The notes: generated from the sequence alone by a model not told the origin. Shown: positions 34,614-44,942, numbered from the stretch's first letter. The stretch is 64,000 bases of DNA from CAZIFG01 sp964539135 (GCA_964539135.1 CAZIFG010000008.1:1-64000); one strand, 5' to 3'. Translations and numbers: made by a program.

Positions 34614-36019
34614 AAAAAAATTATTCGACACTTTTACTGTTGGGATGTGTTTCGCTTTCTTTGTTTACTGTTTCTTGTAAACAAGCCAATAAGGCTCTTG
34701 TGGGGGATTCCATTTTACCTGTGGTTGTTTCTGAAGAACCTGTTCAAGATCCCCTTCCCAATTTAGATCAACTTGCTTTGGAGTCTGCTTTTAATGATAC
34801 TTCAACAGCTGATGTTGTTCTTTTGGATAAATTGGCGACTGTTCCTGTTCAAAAAATAGATTGGTTATTGTCAAAATATGGAAAGTCCACGTGGTTTTAC
34901 GAGAAAAAGCTTTCTGGGACTTCTTTTTCTAAAGAACAGTATTTGAATCTGCTTCGTATTGTTTATGCGCCTACGACACCTGTTAATAAAAAAGATCAGG
35001 AATTGGCAACTTATGCCTTACAATATTCTCTTTATGAGGCGTTAAATTCGCAAGTTAAGGATTCTCATCTCCAAGACCTGGCTATTTACGTCCATTCTCG
35101 TCCTTTCTTACTTAAGGCTGTTCAGCATAGTCCCTCTTTGATTCGATATGTGCCACGTGAACTGCCTTTCTTTTCCGATGTTGCGGTTGCTGCGCTTAAA
35201 GCCTCTCCGACCTCTTTTGATTATTTGTCTCTTGTTGATCGACTTTCAGACGGTGTTTTAATTCAATTATATCGCTCTAAAGATGCGCTTCCCCAATCGG
35301 AGTTGCGTTACAAAAAAATGGCATTGGATTATGCCAGTGTGGATCTTGCGTCTAAATTTGTCGCTTTAGATGGTATGGCCTTGCAATTGGCTCCGGATTC
35401 TAAAAAAGACAATACTAAAGTTGTTTTGGCGGCCATTACCCGAACACCTGCAGCTGTTGAGTTTGCGTCTCCTCGTATTCAATCGGCTGTTGCGGATGGG
35501 GGGCTTAAATCACTTAAATTCTTACCTCAGGTGGCCAGCTCTGATGCAGGAGATATTTTAGAAGAGTTGGCGACAGAGAAAGGTACTAAACAGGCCTTTG
35601 GGTTTAAGTCTTTGCAAGATGTTGTGCGCGACGTGTCCTTGATTACGCGTATAGAAGAGGCCAAGCAACGAACTTTATCTACACTGTATTTGATTGCAGA
35701 TGCGGGGTTAAGGGGATCTGTTTATTTTGCCTTGTTTCAGCCAGAATCTACCCATTATTTGGCTTCTATTATTTATGCTAAAAGCAATGGCACATTTGTG
35801 TTTCAAGATTATGTTGCAACTTATGAAGGTAAAAAATCTGCCAATATTTGGTATTCAGGGGATTCTGGGGATTTAACACCAGATGAGTTTAAGGTGTTAG
35901 GTATTTCCAAAAATGGATCGCTTGTGGAATTAGATTTGTCTTGGACACAAGTTAAAACCATTAAGAATTATCGACTTATTGAACAGTCTTCTGGAAAATT
36001 CCAGGCGTTTTCTTTATAA
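34610..36019 (+). CDS. Lipoprotein of unknown function
   Basis: 469 residues. Signal peptide LLLLGCVSLSLFTVSC gives a plausible lipobox (TVSC). The rest is mainly helical (DLASKFVALDGM, DILEELATEKGTK) followed by a short beta-rich end. No domain recognised. Coupled to the tautomerase. Confidence 0.7.
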   Translation: MKKNYSTLLLLGCVSLSLFTVSCKQANKALVGDSILPVVVSEEPVQDPLPNLDQLALESAFNDTSTADVVLLDKLATVPVQKIDWLLSKYGKSTWFYEKKLSGTSFSKEQYLNLLRIVYAPTTPVNKKDQELATYALQYSLYEALNSQVKDSHLQDLAIYVHSRPFLLKAVQHSPSLIRYVPRELPFFSDVAVAALKASPTSFDYLSLVDRLSDGVLIQLYRSKDALPQSELRYKKMALDYASVDLASKFVALDGMALQLAPDSKKDNTKVVLAAITRTPAAVEFASPRIQSAVADGGLKSLKFLPQVASSDAGDILEELATEKGTKQAFGFKSLQDVVRDVSLITRIEEAKQRTLSTLYLIADAGLRGSVYFALFQPESTHYLASIIYAKSNGTFVFQDYVATYEGKKSANIWYSGDSGDLTPDEFKVLGISKNGSLVELDLSWTQVKTIKNYRLIEQSSGKFQAFSL

Positions 36020-36037
36020 GTACACAGGGGTTTATAG

Positions 36038-36066
36038 TCCCTCCCTTTTTAAGGGGGGATTTTTTA
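36038..36066. terminator. Rho-independent terminator
   Basis: CCTCCCTT-ttt-AAGGGGGG followed by ATTTTTT, an 8-bp GC-rich stem after the lipoprotein gene, reaching the end of the convergent trpD. Confidence 0.75.
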
Positions 36067-37014
36067 GTTTAAGCGTGCCGAAATTTTTCCAGCGCTAATA
36101 GCATTTAAAACTTGGTCTGCACCTTCATCTATAGATGATGCCTTTCCAGTTAATTGAAGTGCCAGTCCAGCATTGAGGGCAATATGATGGATGACAGGGT
36201 GGTCTATATTTTTTTGGTTTAACAGTGTTTTAAATAGACGGGCATTTTCTTCACTATTACCGGCTTCGTAGTTCATATTGGGATTTTGATTGTTTGTGTA
36301 TGGTTCTATTTTGATTTCGGTTTCTTTGATTGTATAGAGGATGTTTTGACCGCTTAAAGAAAGTTCATCTCTTCCGTCACCGCCAACGACAACGATGGTA
36401 TGAAACATGCCTAGCTTTTGGCAGGCTTTGGCGAGCTTTTCGCCGGTTTGAATATCGCAAGTGCCAATGATTTGATGCGTGGCGCCTGCGGGATTACACA
36501 AAGGGCCTAATAGATTAAAAATGGTTCTATGTCCGATGGCTTCACGTATGGGAGCGAGGGATTTCATATAAGGGTGGTAATGACGTGCCAATAAAAAGCA
36601 GATGTTGTGGGTTTTAAAATAGGCCTGTGTTTCAGATTCAGAGAGATTAAAGGGGATGTTGAGCGCTTCTAAAAAATCAAAACTTCCGTTTTTTTGTTTG
36701 GATCCATAATTGCCATGTTTGGCAATGGGAATGCCCATTTGTGCCAAAATAATGGCGGATGCTGTTGAAATATTGAAGCGATTTTTACCTGATCCTCCAG
36801 TTCCGCAGCAGTCTAATAACAGCGGACTGTTTAATTGTATGGTTTGCATTCTAGATTTCATTTCGAGTGCAAATCCTACAATTTCTTCTACACGTTCACC
36901 TTTTTGATGCATGTTTTCTAAGTATAGAATTATGTCTTCTTTGCTTATTTTTTGATCTAAAATAGACTGGAGTTTCTGTCTGCTTTCTTCAATAGATGGG
37001 GTTTTTTCTGACAT
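36064..37014 (-). CDS. trpD: Anthranilate phosphoribosyltransferase TrpD
   Basis: Second step of tryptophan synthesis. LLDCCGTGGSGKNRFNIST (PRPP loop; canonical GTGGD has S here), AKHGNYGSKQKNGS, RTIFNLLGPLCNPA and GGDGRDELSLSG (metal-binding Asp-Glu). Start 37014 (MSEKTPSIEES) follows AGGAAACG and overlaps the upstream gene by 26 nt; the longer frame to 37050 lies inside it. About 316 residues. No other trp gene nearby. Confidence 0.9.
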   Translation of the reverse strand: MSEKTPSIEESRQKLQSILDQKISKEDIILYLENMHQKGERVEEIVGFALEMKSRMQTIQLNSPLLLDCCGTGGSGKNRFNISTASAIILAQMGIPIAKHGNYGSKQKNGSFDFLEALNIPFNLSESETQAYFKTHNICFLLARHYHPYMKSLAPIREAIGHRTIFNLLGPLCNPAGATHQIIGTCDIQTGEKLAKACQKLGMFHTIVVVGGDGRDELSLSGQNILYTIKETEIKIEPYTNNQNPNMNYEAGNSEENARLFKTLLNQKNIDHPVIHHIALNAGLALQLTGKASSIDEGADQVLNAISAGKISARLN

Positions 37015-37627
37015 GATGTTCGTTTCCTGGAGACGTCCCAATTTCCTCAAGTATCTTATCTAGGGGCTTATTTTTAATAATGATATCATGGACGCATTGA
37101 ATAAACAGACAAAATTCGGAGAGGATGAATTTCATTTGCTGTTTCACAATATGTTGATCTGCAAAAAATAGATCTTGATCGTCTTCTAAATCTAAAAAAA
37201 TGTTGCCAATCTTGGAATTAATAAGGATGTTTTCATGGGTAATATCTGTGATGGGAATGATGCGTTCCATGCTGACGGTGGGCTCAAAAAGTTTTGCTAA
37301 GTAAATAATATCTTTGAGTCGGGGCTGAATGTTCAAAGACGCTTCGGCATAGAGATCGATGGATTCTATTCCCCACTCTTCTTCTAAATCAATGGAATCA
37401 ATTTCCAGATAAATGGAAAACTCTTCCAGTTTTTTTAATTTGGCACTTGTTTTTTTAAAGCCTTCCAGTTCTCCGTCTTTTAGAATAAATTCGGGCCTTA
37501 ATTTTGGATGCTTTGCGATGTAACGCTCTACCTTTCGACCATCTCCTGATGTGCCGACGTAATGCTCGCTGAATACTACATAGAGATGACGTTTAAATAG
37601 GTCGACTATTTCTTCATAGTTTATCAT
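36989..37627 (-). CDS. Unknown 212-aa acidic protein
   Basis: Not recognised. Soluble, acidic in the middle (EIDSIDLEEEWGIESIDLY, FLDLEDDQDLFF), otherwise helical near the C-terminus. It begins with an ATGA overlap on the htpG stop and overlaps trpD at its end, so the three genes form a coupled operon. No conserved motif visible. Confidence 0.65.
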   Translation of the reverse strand: MINYEEIVDLFKRHLYVVFSEHYVGTSGDGRKVERYIAKHPKLRPEFILKDGELEGFKKTSAKLKKLEEFSIYLEIDSIDLEEEWGIESIDLYAEASLNIQPRLKDIIYLAKLFEPTVSMERIIPITDITHENILINSKIGNIFLDLEDDQDLFFADQHIVKQQMKFILSEFCLFIQCVHDIIIKNKPLDKILEEIGTSPGNEHHVRKNPIY

Positions 37628-39456
37628 ACAAGTTTGTCGGCTAATTTAGACATTAGAGATTGGGTTCTATTCATAAAGGTGTGTAATTCTTCGCCATTTA
37701 AAGGTTTTTGATTCATCATGGCCATATCGTAAATTTGTGCTGCGATTTCTTTTTGATCCGCTTCATTTTGGATATTGGGCAGTGCTTTTACAATGGGATT
37801 ATTACTGTTGAGTACGATGGTATAGTCGGATGGCATTTCGAATCCGCCCATCATGTAACTCATGCTTTTCATGCGTTTGCTTTGCTCGGATTCTATGGCC
37901 ATAGCGGGCAAATTTTGTGATTTTAGGGCCTTTACCTCTACTTTTAAAGGGTCTTTTCCTAACGCTTGTTTGAACAGATTAATAATAGGGCTTTCAATGG
38001 CCTCTCCCTTTTCATTCACGATTTCAGGTTGCGTTTGGTCTAAGAGATGCTCGGAAATTTCAGAATCCACGGCAATGTATTTGATTTCTTGATTTTTAGA
38101 TTCAATAAATTGAATAAAATGTGTGTCTATCATGGAATGAACAAATAGCACTTCAAGACCCTGCTCTTTGCAAAGGGCGACGTATTGCGCTTGTGCATCC
38201 TTGTTGGTGCAGTATAAGACTTTATTTTCTAATTTTTCTTTGTTTCGTTCTAGGTAAGCCTCTATTGTTACCATATCGTGATTGGAAGATTCAAAGAGCA
38301 CAATGTCTTTTGTTTTGTCATAAAAAGAGGTGTCTTGCATCATCCCATACTTGATAAAGGGATGAATGTCTTTCCAATATTTTTCAAAGTTTTCTTTTTC
38401 ATTTTTGTACAGTTGATTTAATTTGTCGGCGATTTTTTTCACAATATGAGTGGATATTTTTTTAACATACGGATCATTTTGGAGGTAGCTTCTGGATACA
38501 TTTAATGGGATTTCGGGACAGTCTAAGACCCCTTGCAATAGGGTTAAAAATTCAGGAACGACGGTTTTAGCATCGTCTGTTACAAAGACTTGATTGCAAA
38601 ATAATTTGATACGCCCTTTACTGGCATCCAATTCGTGAACCAATTTGGGGAAATATAGAATTCCTTGTAGATTAAAGGGGTAATCTACATTCAGGTGAAT
38701 CCAAAATAGAGGATCTTGGTTCATGGGAAATAAGGTGCGATAGAAACTTTTATACTCTTCTTCTGTGACGTCTTTTGGATTTTTTTCCCATAATGGATTT
38801 TGGGTGTTGGCGACTGTGTCGTTTACTTTAATTTCGACTTTAAAGAAGTTAGCGTATTTTTTGACCAATTCGATTATTTTGGCCTCTTCCAAATAGCTTT
38901 TACTGTCTTCGTTCAGATGGAGAATGATGTCGGTTCCAATGTCTTTTTTATCGCCGCTTTTGAGTTCAAATTTTGTGGATCCATCGCAAGACCAATGAAT
39001 AGGACTTGCATTTTCTTTGTAAGATTTTGATTTGATTTCAACTAAATCTGAGACGATGAAGGCCGAATAAAATCCCAATCCGAAATGGCCAATGATTTGT
39101 TGGGAATCGTCTTTATCTTTGTATTTGGATAAGAAATCTTCTGCGCCTGAGAATGCGATTTGATTGATGTATTTTTGTACTTCTTCGGCATCTAATCCTA
39201 ACCCTGTATCCGAAATGGTGATGGTTTTTTCTTTTTTATTGAGTTTGATTTGAATCCCAGGTGTTTCAGGTAGATTTTTAACCTCTTCTTTTCCGGCTAT
39301 TTTACTGAGTTTTGTGATGGCATCGGAGGCATTGGAAACCAATTCTCGTATAAAAATTTCATTTTCAGAATATAGCCACTTCTTGATAATAGGTAAAATA
39401 TTATCGGTATGAATGCTGATGTCGCCTGTGATATCTAGTGTATTGTTTTGACTCAT
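37624..39456 (-). CDS. htpG: Chaperone HtpG (Hsp90)
   Basis: GHKL ATPase chaperone. N-terminal motifs: FIRELVSNASDAITKL, ITISDTGLGLDAEEV, HFGLGFYSAFIVSD and IGTDIILHL. The middle domain carries FPKLVHELDASKGRIKLFCNQVF and the catalytic Arg in NVSRSYLQND. 610 residues, normal. Cytoplasmic. First gene of the htpG-unknown-trpD operon. Confidence 0.96.
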   Translation of the reverse strand: MSQNNTLDITGDISIHTDNILPIIKKWLYSENEIFIRELVSNASDAITKLSKIAGKEEVKNLPETPGIQIKLNKKEKTITISDTGLGLDAEEVQKYINQIAFSGAEDFLSKYKDKDDSQQIIGHFGLGFYSAFIVSDLVEIKSKSYKENASPIHWSCDGSTKFELKSGDKKDIGTDIILHLNEDSKSYLEEAKIIELVKKYANFFKVEIKVNDTVANTQNPLWEKNPKDVTEEEYKSFYRTLFPMNQDPLFWIHLNVDYPFNLQGILYFPKLVHELDASKGRIKLFCNQVFVTDDAKTVVPEFLTLLQGVLDCPEIPLNVSRSYLQNDPYVKKISTHIVKKIADKLNQLYKNEKENFEKYWKDIHPFIKYGMMQDTSFYDKTKDIVLFESSNHDMVTIEAYLERNKEKLENKVLYCTNKDAQAQYVALCKEQGLEVLFVHSMIDTHFIQFIESKNQEIKYIAVDSEISEHLLDQTQPEIVNEKGEAIESPIINLFKQALGKDPLKVEVKALKSQNLPAMAIESEQSKRMKSMSYMMGGFEMPSDYTIVLNSNNPIVKALPNIQNEADQKEIAAQIYDMAMMNQKPLNGEELHTFMNRTQSLMSKLADKLV

Positions 39457-39474
39457 TTTTGATACCGCCTTTAT

Positions 39475-39617
39475 GGGATTATTGCGAAACGCCTCTTTTG
39501 GCCATCTGCTGTGTTATCCTTGTCCTCAAGTCCTCATTTATGCTCTCATAAACTCCGGGCTTTCGGACTAGTACTGCCTTCCATATGACCGAAACCTAGT
39601 CATTTCGCAATAGTCCC
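39475..39617. repeat. Miniature inverted-repeat element (copy C)
   Basis: 143 bp, ends GGGATTATTGCGAAACGCC and (inverse) GGGACTATTGCGAAATGAC. The internal tracts ccatctgctgtgttatcc and ctcaagtcctcattta match copy B. No clear target duplication. Located between htpG and rnhC. Confidence 0.85.
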
Positions 39618-39717
39618 CTTACAATTTTAGACTCATAGTATTGCAAAAAATATCGAATTATTCAATTGCTTGGCTTGGGTTGACTCGTATTGTTTTATTT
39701 TATGTTACACTAACTTT

Positions 39718-40683
39718 ATGATTTATGCAGATGATAAATATGCTTATTACGAGCAGTTAAAAACCCTCCTTAAAGACAACGGCTTTACAGTGAATCCCTA
39801 TCGCGAGATTCAATATGGGATTCAATTTATTGTTTTTTATGAGACTCTTTCTGCCCTTTTACGTGTTTATGAAGGTAAAAAGGGCCTTCGTTTGGATTTT
39901 TCTCAGTGTAAAGAGGCGACGATTCCTACTTTGGTGTCTTCTTTGATTGAGGGTCTTCCTAAATTTGCGCCCCAAGGGCCTCCTGTGTCTGACTTATTTA
40001 CAGAAGATGATAAAACGGGTAAAGATCCAGGCATTGATCCTTTGCCTTTGATTGGGGTTGATGAATCTGGTAAAGGGGATTATTTTGGGGCTCTGGTCAT
40101 TGCAGGCGTCTATGTGGATGACGAAAAATCGGCTTTTCTTTTGGATTTGGGTGTTAAAGATTCTAAAAAATTGTCCGATGCTACAATTCGTAAACTAGCT
40201 CCTCTTATTCGGTCCGCTTGTGTGCATTCTATTATTCAGGTGGGGAATGACAGTTATAATTTGATTTATCATAAAATGCCAAATTTAAATCATATTTTAG
40301 CCTGGGGACATGCAAAAGTGATGGAAGGCGTTTTGAAGCAGGTTTCATGTGAAAATGCCTTGTCGGATCAGTTTGCGCATGCCTCCTTGGTTAAAAATGC
40401 CCTGCGCTCTCGAGGCATTCGTATTCATTTGTTTCAGCGTCATCGTGCGGAAACGAATATTGCGGTTGCGGCGGCGAGTATTTTGGCTCGTTGTGCGTAT
40501 TTGGACTATATGGATACAATTTCTAAATTTTATGGTATGTCTTTTCCTAAAGGGGCTAGCCAGGCGGTTGTGGATTTTGCCATTGAATTTGCACAAAAAC
40601 ATCATTTTGACGCCTTAAAATCAGTGGCTAAATTGCATTTTAAGACCACAGATGTTGTGCGTACGGCTTTGGATAAACCGTAG
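39718..40683 (+). CDS. rnhC: Ribonuclease HIII
   Basis: Cleaves RNA of RNA-DNA hybrids. The C-terminal RNase H2/H3 domain starts GVDESGKGDYFGALVIAG (catalytic Asp-Glu), followed by GVKDSKKL and RAETNIAVAAASILARC. The N-terminal ~90 residues form the TBP-like substrate-binding domain seen in RNase HIII (DUF3378), which separates it from RNase HII. Start at ATG 39718, since a TACACT -10 (39706-39711) lies 6 nt before it; probably leaderless. 321 residues. Confidence 0.93.
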   Translation: MIYADDKYAYYEQLKTLLKDNGFTVNPYREIQYGIQFIVFYETLSALLRVYEGKKGLRLDFSQCKEATIPTLVSSLIEGLPKFAPQGPPVSDLFTEDDKTGKDPGIDPLPLIGVDESGKGDYFGALVIAGVYVDDEKSAFLLDLGVKDSKKLSDATIRKLAPLIRSACVHSIIQVGNDSYNLIYHKMPNLNHILAWGHAKVMEGVLKQVSCENALSDQFAHASLVKNALRSRGIRIHLFQRHRAETNIAVAAASILARCAYLDYMDTISKFYGMSFPKGASQAVVDFAIEFAQKHHFDALKSVAKLHFKTTDVVRTALDKP

Positions 40684-40800
40684 TTCTTATCTAATTTTTA
40701 GGTGCAATTTTTTAAGGCGGATCTCGATACTCTTTTATGAGAGACGGCATTTTTTATAAGAAGGTGTTTCATTTTTTCCTTTAAATGTATTGCGATTTCT

Positions 40801-42096
40801 TTGTATTCTTTTAAACTTTTTGAACAAAACTCGCTGGATTTGAATACGAGAGATACGCCTGTATTATCGCCCGATTGTGTGTCTCCTTATTATCTGGCGT
40901 CTCCTTTGTTGATTTCAGATCTTTTGTTTTTGCCACTGGATGTAAGCTGTTCAGGGCGTGGCATTAGACGGCTTCAACATTATCGCTTTATTTCTGATAT
41001 TCATGGGACGGATTTAGAGCGACGTCGTCATGCTATTCTAAAGTATTTTCATTTTGAATCTCAGGGGCAGATTGCAGCGTGTACTCAAGCTCAAGGTTTT
41101 TTGTATCTTCCTTTTTTAAAACTGGCGTCTTCGGCTATTCGGGAACACTTAGCGCCACATCTTCTTGGATGTGAGGCTGTTTTTAGTATTGAGCGTGGAG
41201 GCTCTTTATTGTCGGATCATTTGGAGCTTTTTTTGCGGGCAAATCTTCAAGTGATGCAGCCCCCTTTTATCAAAATTTCCAAATGGGAGGATCCTTGGCT
41301 TAGAAGTAAGATACATTCAAATGGGAAGATTTCTGAATCGGTTTTCCAAACCTTATGCAATTTTATTCAGTCTAGATCCTTTGATTCGCCGTTGAAACTG
41401 GCCTTTTGTGAAACCATGGTTTCGGGTACCTCTATTAATCGTTTAATTTATATGTTAACGTCTCTTTTATTAGAATTTCCTCATCTGTCTTTTTCTATTA
41501 TGTGCCTTGGTCAACTTTTTGATAAAAAAGTGCCGAAGGAAATCCTCATGTCTCGTGTGGGTTATTATCAAATAGACTCAGATACGACTTCTTTTCCTTA
41601 TTTTTTTCTAAATCCTTTAAAACAAATCCAAGACAGTGTGAGAACATATCTTTTAGATCAAGCTTTAGGCTCTTTTTCGTTTTCAAATTTAGAGAAAGAG
41701 ACTTTAAGACATATTGCGGCTCAAGGACAGGTACATCCTTCGGATTATGAGGGGATGACGTTCACACCTTTTGAGCGTAAGGCCTTGGATATGCTTTTTT
41801 CAAATATAGAGTCTCGTATGAAATTTTTAATACCTAATCTTACGTCCAGACTTACGATTCATGCTAGTTTGGTGCCTGTTATCCCGGGTGAAGATGTCGA
41901 TTTTTTAACCCGGTATGGTTTAAATTTACCGCGTTATTTGGTTCTTTTTGGACCGGATTCTAGACGAGGGCTTTTTTCAGCACAGGTTTATTCGGGTGAA
42001 TTTGTACCTCCTCGCTCTCTTTTAAGCACTATTTTAGCCACTTACGATACATCTCCCCTTATTCGGGGACTTAGGAAACTGGCGGGGCGTTCATAA
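40801..42096 (+). CDS. Unknown protein with phosphoribosyltransferase-like segment
   Basis: 431 residues from a TTG start without a Shine-Dalgarno, so the start is uncertain. The middle part (AVFSIERGGSLLSDHLELFL, then LAFCETMVSGTSINRLIYML) resembles a type I PRTase: a PPi-loop-like RGG and a PRPP-loop-like ETxxSGTS in place of DDxxTTGxT. The acidic pair of the usual PRPP loop is incomplete, so activity is uncertain. No family assignment; not similar to purine salvage enzymes overall. Monocistronic. Confidence 0.6.
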   Translation: MYSFKLFEQNSLDLNTRDTPVLSPDCVSPYYLASPLLISDLLFLPLDVSCSGRGIRRLQHYRFISDIHGTDLERRRHAILKYFHFESQGQIAACTQAQGFLYLPFLKLASSAIREHLAPHLLGCEAVFSIERGGSLLSDHLELFLRANLQVMQPPFIKISKWEDPWLRSKIHSNGKISESVFQTLCNFIQSRSFDSPLKLAFCETMVSGTSINRLIYMLTSLLLEFPHLSFSIMCLGQLFDKKVPKEILMSRVGYYQIDSDTTSFPYFFLNPLKQIQDSVRTYLLDQALGSFSFSNLEKETLRHIAAQGQVHPSDYEGMTFTPFERKALDMLFSNIESRMKFLIPNLTSRLTIHASLVPVIPGEDVDFLTRYGLNLPRYLVLFGPDSRRGLFSAQVYSGEFVPPRSLLSTILATYDTSPLIRGLRKLAGRS

Positions 42097-42101
42097 TGTG
42101 T

Positions 42102-42130
42102 GGGACTGTTGTGAAACCTTCAACACTCCC
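42102..42130. repeat. Terminal-repeat-only derivative of the repeat family (copy E)
   Basis: GGGACTGTTGTGAAACC directly followed by TTCAACACTCCC: the two element ends with the interior deleted, forming a hairpin between convergent genes. It may act as a terminator there, though no T-tract follows. Confidence 0.55.
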
Positions 42131-42135
42131 AGTGT

Positions 42136-43938
42136 TTATATGGCGTAATCTATAAGCTGTTTTTGTTTGAATACATCTAGTATTTTTTTTATTTTGGCGT
42201 CTACTGTGAGGCTAGAGTCTAACTCACAATCGGATTTAATTTGATTGAGGTGGTGTTCGCCGGTTGTGATGATTAATATTTCTTTTGGATGATTTAATGC
42301 CTTGATACTTTTCACTTCGTCATCATCTAGATTGCTGATGCTGGAAATGACGATATGACCTGCATCTGTAAATAAATGGGCAATTTCGCCTAGACGTCGG
42401 ATGTGTTCGTCCCTGTCTTCAATGCGATGTTCAATATCGGTTCCCAGTCCGATGAGTAGATTGGAGATGCCCAAATAATAAGCTTGTTTGCCTGTGTTAA
42501 ATAGGGTTTCTTCCAGTGCAATGCAGAGGTCTTTTTTACCGGAATGTTCAGGTCCTGTGATGAGGACGACTTTAGGAGTTTGCGCCCATTTTGTCGCTCT
42601 CATTTCACTGGTTATCTTGCCTCTTTCCCATAAGTATTCTTTTTTGTTTTGAGTTTCTTCCAATTGAGACTTACTGTCTTCTATGGCTTCGGTAATGATA
42701 CCGCCTCCTGAAATTTCATAATCATCTACAATGACAAATCGACCGGTTCCTTCAATTTCGGAAATGGTATCGAAGGCGATGGGTTTTGTTGTTTGGAAGA
42801 TGCATTCGCCTACATCGTGGCGTTCAATCTGTTTCTTTTCGGTGTCACTGCTTAAATCTGAGGCATCTAGTACTTTTAAAATCTGTTTTAAAACAACGAT
42901 TTGTCGTGTTGCGCCAAGTTTTAATTTGTATTTTTTGTCTAAAATCATGGGACGTTTTCCCAACCAAAAAATATTGGCTTTAAAGCCATACCCTGTTCGG
43001 GCTTGTACTTCATTGGTTTTGCACATGAGTTCGCCTGGGCGAATATAAATTTGTGTTTCTAAGGTTACCCCTGTCGCCTCTCCTGCTTGAGCCTGTGTTT
43101 TTTGAGGGGTATTAAAACTTTCAATGCTTTTAATCTGGGTTGTTTTTTGTGAGGGTAAGAAAATGACAGAGTCCCCTACTTTTAAAGTGCCCGTTTCAAT
43201 GGTTCCGGCAATGATGCGTCTGTCGTCCCCTTCTTCTGTGAATTTATAAATATCTTGTACAGGGAGTCTTAAGGGCTTATCTTCTTTTTCGCCTTCTTTT
43301 TCAAAGGCATCAATGAGGGTTAAAACGTCTGGGCCTTCATACCAGTTCATTTTTTCTGAACGATGGGTGATATTTTCGCCATGAAAGGCTGCAATGGGGA
43401 CAAAGGCTTTGGGCGTCACTTTAATTTCTGCTAAAAACTGGCTGTATTCTGCCACAATTTGAGCATATTTTTCGGCATTGTAATCAATGAGGTCCATTTT
43501 ATTGACCAGTACAACGACTTGTTTAATGCCTAACATGGATAGCAAAAAACCATGTCGTCTGGAATTTTCTTTTACGCCTTCTTTGGCATCAATTAACAGC
43601 AGAGCGGCTTCTGCTCGTGCGGCGCCTGTTACCATGTTTTTTAAGAATTCGATATGTCCAGGCGCGTCAATGACGATATAGTTTCTTTTTTTGGTTTTAA
43701 AAAAACAGCGGGCGGAATCAATGGTGATGCCTTGAGATTGTTCGTCTTTAAGTGCGTCTAGTAAAAATGCGTATTCAAAGGGTTTTGAATTTTGGGCGCA
43801 GAGGGCTCGGATTTGTTCTAATTTTCCGCTTGGTAAACTGTTTGTATCTGCTAAGAGTCGTCCTATAAAGGTGCTTTTGCCATGATCGACATGTCCGACA
43901 ATGACGATATTCATTTGTTCCAGTTGTTTTACGTCCAT
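42136..43938 (-). CDS. cysN: CysN sulfate adenylyltransferase GTPase with degenerate APS-kinase domain
   Basis: Activates sulfate to APS with CysD. Residues ~1-440 are an EF-Tu-like GTPase: [15 protein letters not shown] (P-loop), [20 protein letters not shown] and NKMDLID. From ~455 an APS-kinase-like domain follows, as in CysNC/NodQ ([18 protein letters not shown]), but its P-loop is [10 protein letters not shown] instead of GLSGSGKST, and DGD-type motifs are lost, so kinase activity is doubtful. 600 residues. Separated from cysD by ~5.6 kb of plus-strand genes, which is unusual. Confidence 0.92.
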   Translation of the reverse strand: MDVKQLEQMNIVIVGHVDHGKSTFIGRLLADTNSLPSGKLEQIRALCAQNSKPFEYAFLLDALKDEQSQGITIDSARCFFKTKKRNYIVIDAPGHIEFLKNMVTGAARAEAALLLIDAKEGVKENSRRHGFLLSMLGIKQVVVLVNKMDLIDYNAEKYAQIVAEYSQFLAEIKVTPKAFVPIAAFHGENITHRSEKMNWYEGPDVLTLIDAFEKEGEKEDKPLRLPVQDIYKFTEEGDDRRIIAGTIETGTLKVGDSVIFLPSQKTTQIKSIESFNTPQKTQAQAGEATGVTLETQIYIRPGELMCKTNEVQARTGYGFKANIFWLGKRPMILDKKYKLKLGATRQIVVLKQILKVLDASDLSSDTEKKQIERHDVGECIFQTTKPIAFDTISEIEGTGRFVIVDDYEISGGGIITEAIEDSKSQLEETQNKKEYLWERGKITSEMRATKWAQTPKVVLITGPEHSGKKDLCIALEETLFNTGKQAYYLGISNLLIGLGTDIEHRIEDRDEHIRRLGEIAHLFTDAGHIVISSISNLDDDEVKSIKALNHPKEILIITTGEHHLNQIKSDCELDSSLTVDAKIKKILDVFKQKQLIDYAI

Positions 43939-44086
43939 TTTTTTCCATCCTACTTTTGTTCCCCGTAGTTTACATGAGAATGCGAAACTTGACTATTGTG
44001 TCCCCTTCTTTTTATGTTTAAAGGGATCTATTTGGGGTACTCTATTATTGTAAGATTTTTTTTATTGGATTAGACTGGGGAGTATC

Positions 44087-44896
44087 ATGCGTTTCTTTTT
44101 TTCTGTTTTTTTGTGTGCCTTTCTTTTGTCCTCAAGCTTTCTTTTTTCTGAAACGCCTACCGCTTCTGTTTCTGTGACTTCTTCTGAACAGATTGATTTT
44201 CTGCCTGATTCTTTGGGTTTTTCCTCTAGCATTTCGACCCTAAATGATGGGGTTGACGATTTTGAGTCTTTTGATTCTGTGACGCCGTCTGTTTCGGTTT
44301 GGGATCCTTTAGAGCGCTATAATCGGGCTATGTTTTCGTTTAATTATAATGTTTATAAATTTGTTGTGATGCCTGTTTCTAAAGGGTATTCCCATGTTTT
44401 ACCCAAACCTGTTCGGATTCATGTTGGGAAGTTTTTTAAAAATCTTTATTTTCCAGTTCGATTTGCGAATAATTTGCTTCAAGGTAAATTAAAGGCAACG
44501 GGAATAGAGATCAGTCGTTTTTTGATTAATTCTACTGTAGGTTTTGGGGGCTTTTTTGATCCTGCTTTAGCACTTTTTAATCTAGAACCTCGTCCTGAAG
44601 ATTTTGGACAAACTTTGGGTGTTTGGGGGGTTAAACCAGGGCCTTATTTTGTGATGCCTATTTTAGGCCCTTCTAATCTTCGCGATGGTATTGCCACTTT
44701 CCCCAATGCTTATGTGGTCCCGACCAGTTACTTGAATACAACGCTTGAGGCCGCAGGTGCTGAAAGTTTACGTTATGTGAATGAGTTGTCTATGGATCCA
44801 GAACAGTTTCAACGCTTAAAATCCAGTGCTCTTGATTTTTATATTATGGCACGAGAGGCATCTGCTAAACTGAGAGAAGATGAGGTTAGGAAGTAA
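44087..44896 (+). CDS. mlaA: MlaA (VacJ)-like outer-membrane lipid-asymmetry protein
   Basis: Core motif VWDPLERYNRAMFSFNYNVYKF, then KNLYFPVRFANNLLQGK, RFLINSTVGFGGFFDPA, EDFGQTLGVWG and GPYFVMPILGPSNLRDG, all conserved in MlaA, which removes phospholipids from the outer leaflet. 269 residues. The signal peptide (LCAFLLSSSFLFS) has no lipobox, unlike E. coli MlaA, so it is probably not lipidated. SD GGGGAG. First of mlaA-mlaC-MMPL. Confidence 0.92.
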   Translation: MRFFFSVFLCAFLLSSSFLFSETPTASVSVTSSEQIDFLPDSLGFSSSISTLNDGVDDFESFDSVTPSVSVWDPLERYNRAMFSFNYNVYKFVVMPVSKGYSHVLPKPVRIHVGKFFKNLYFPVRFANNLLQGKLKATGIEISRFLINSTVGFGGFFDPALALFNLEPRPEDFGQTLGVWGVKPGPYFVMPILGPSNLRDGIATFPNAYVVPTSYLNTTLEAAGAESLRYVNELSMDPEQFQRLKSSALDFYIMAREASAKLREDEVRK

Positions 44897-44942
44897 GATT
44901 TAATCTCTGTTTTTTTTGGTATTCGTTTGGTATACTGGCGCC

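Noticed and set aside
42102..42130. A plain rho-independent terminator
   Set aside because: No T-tract follows and its arms match the ends of the dispersed repeat family; treated as a deleted repeat copy.
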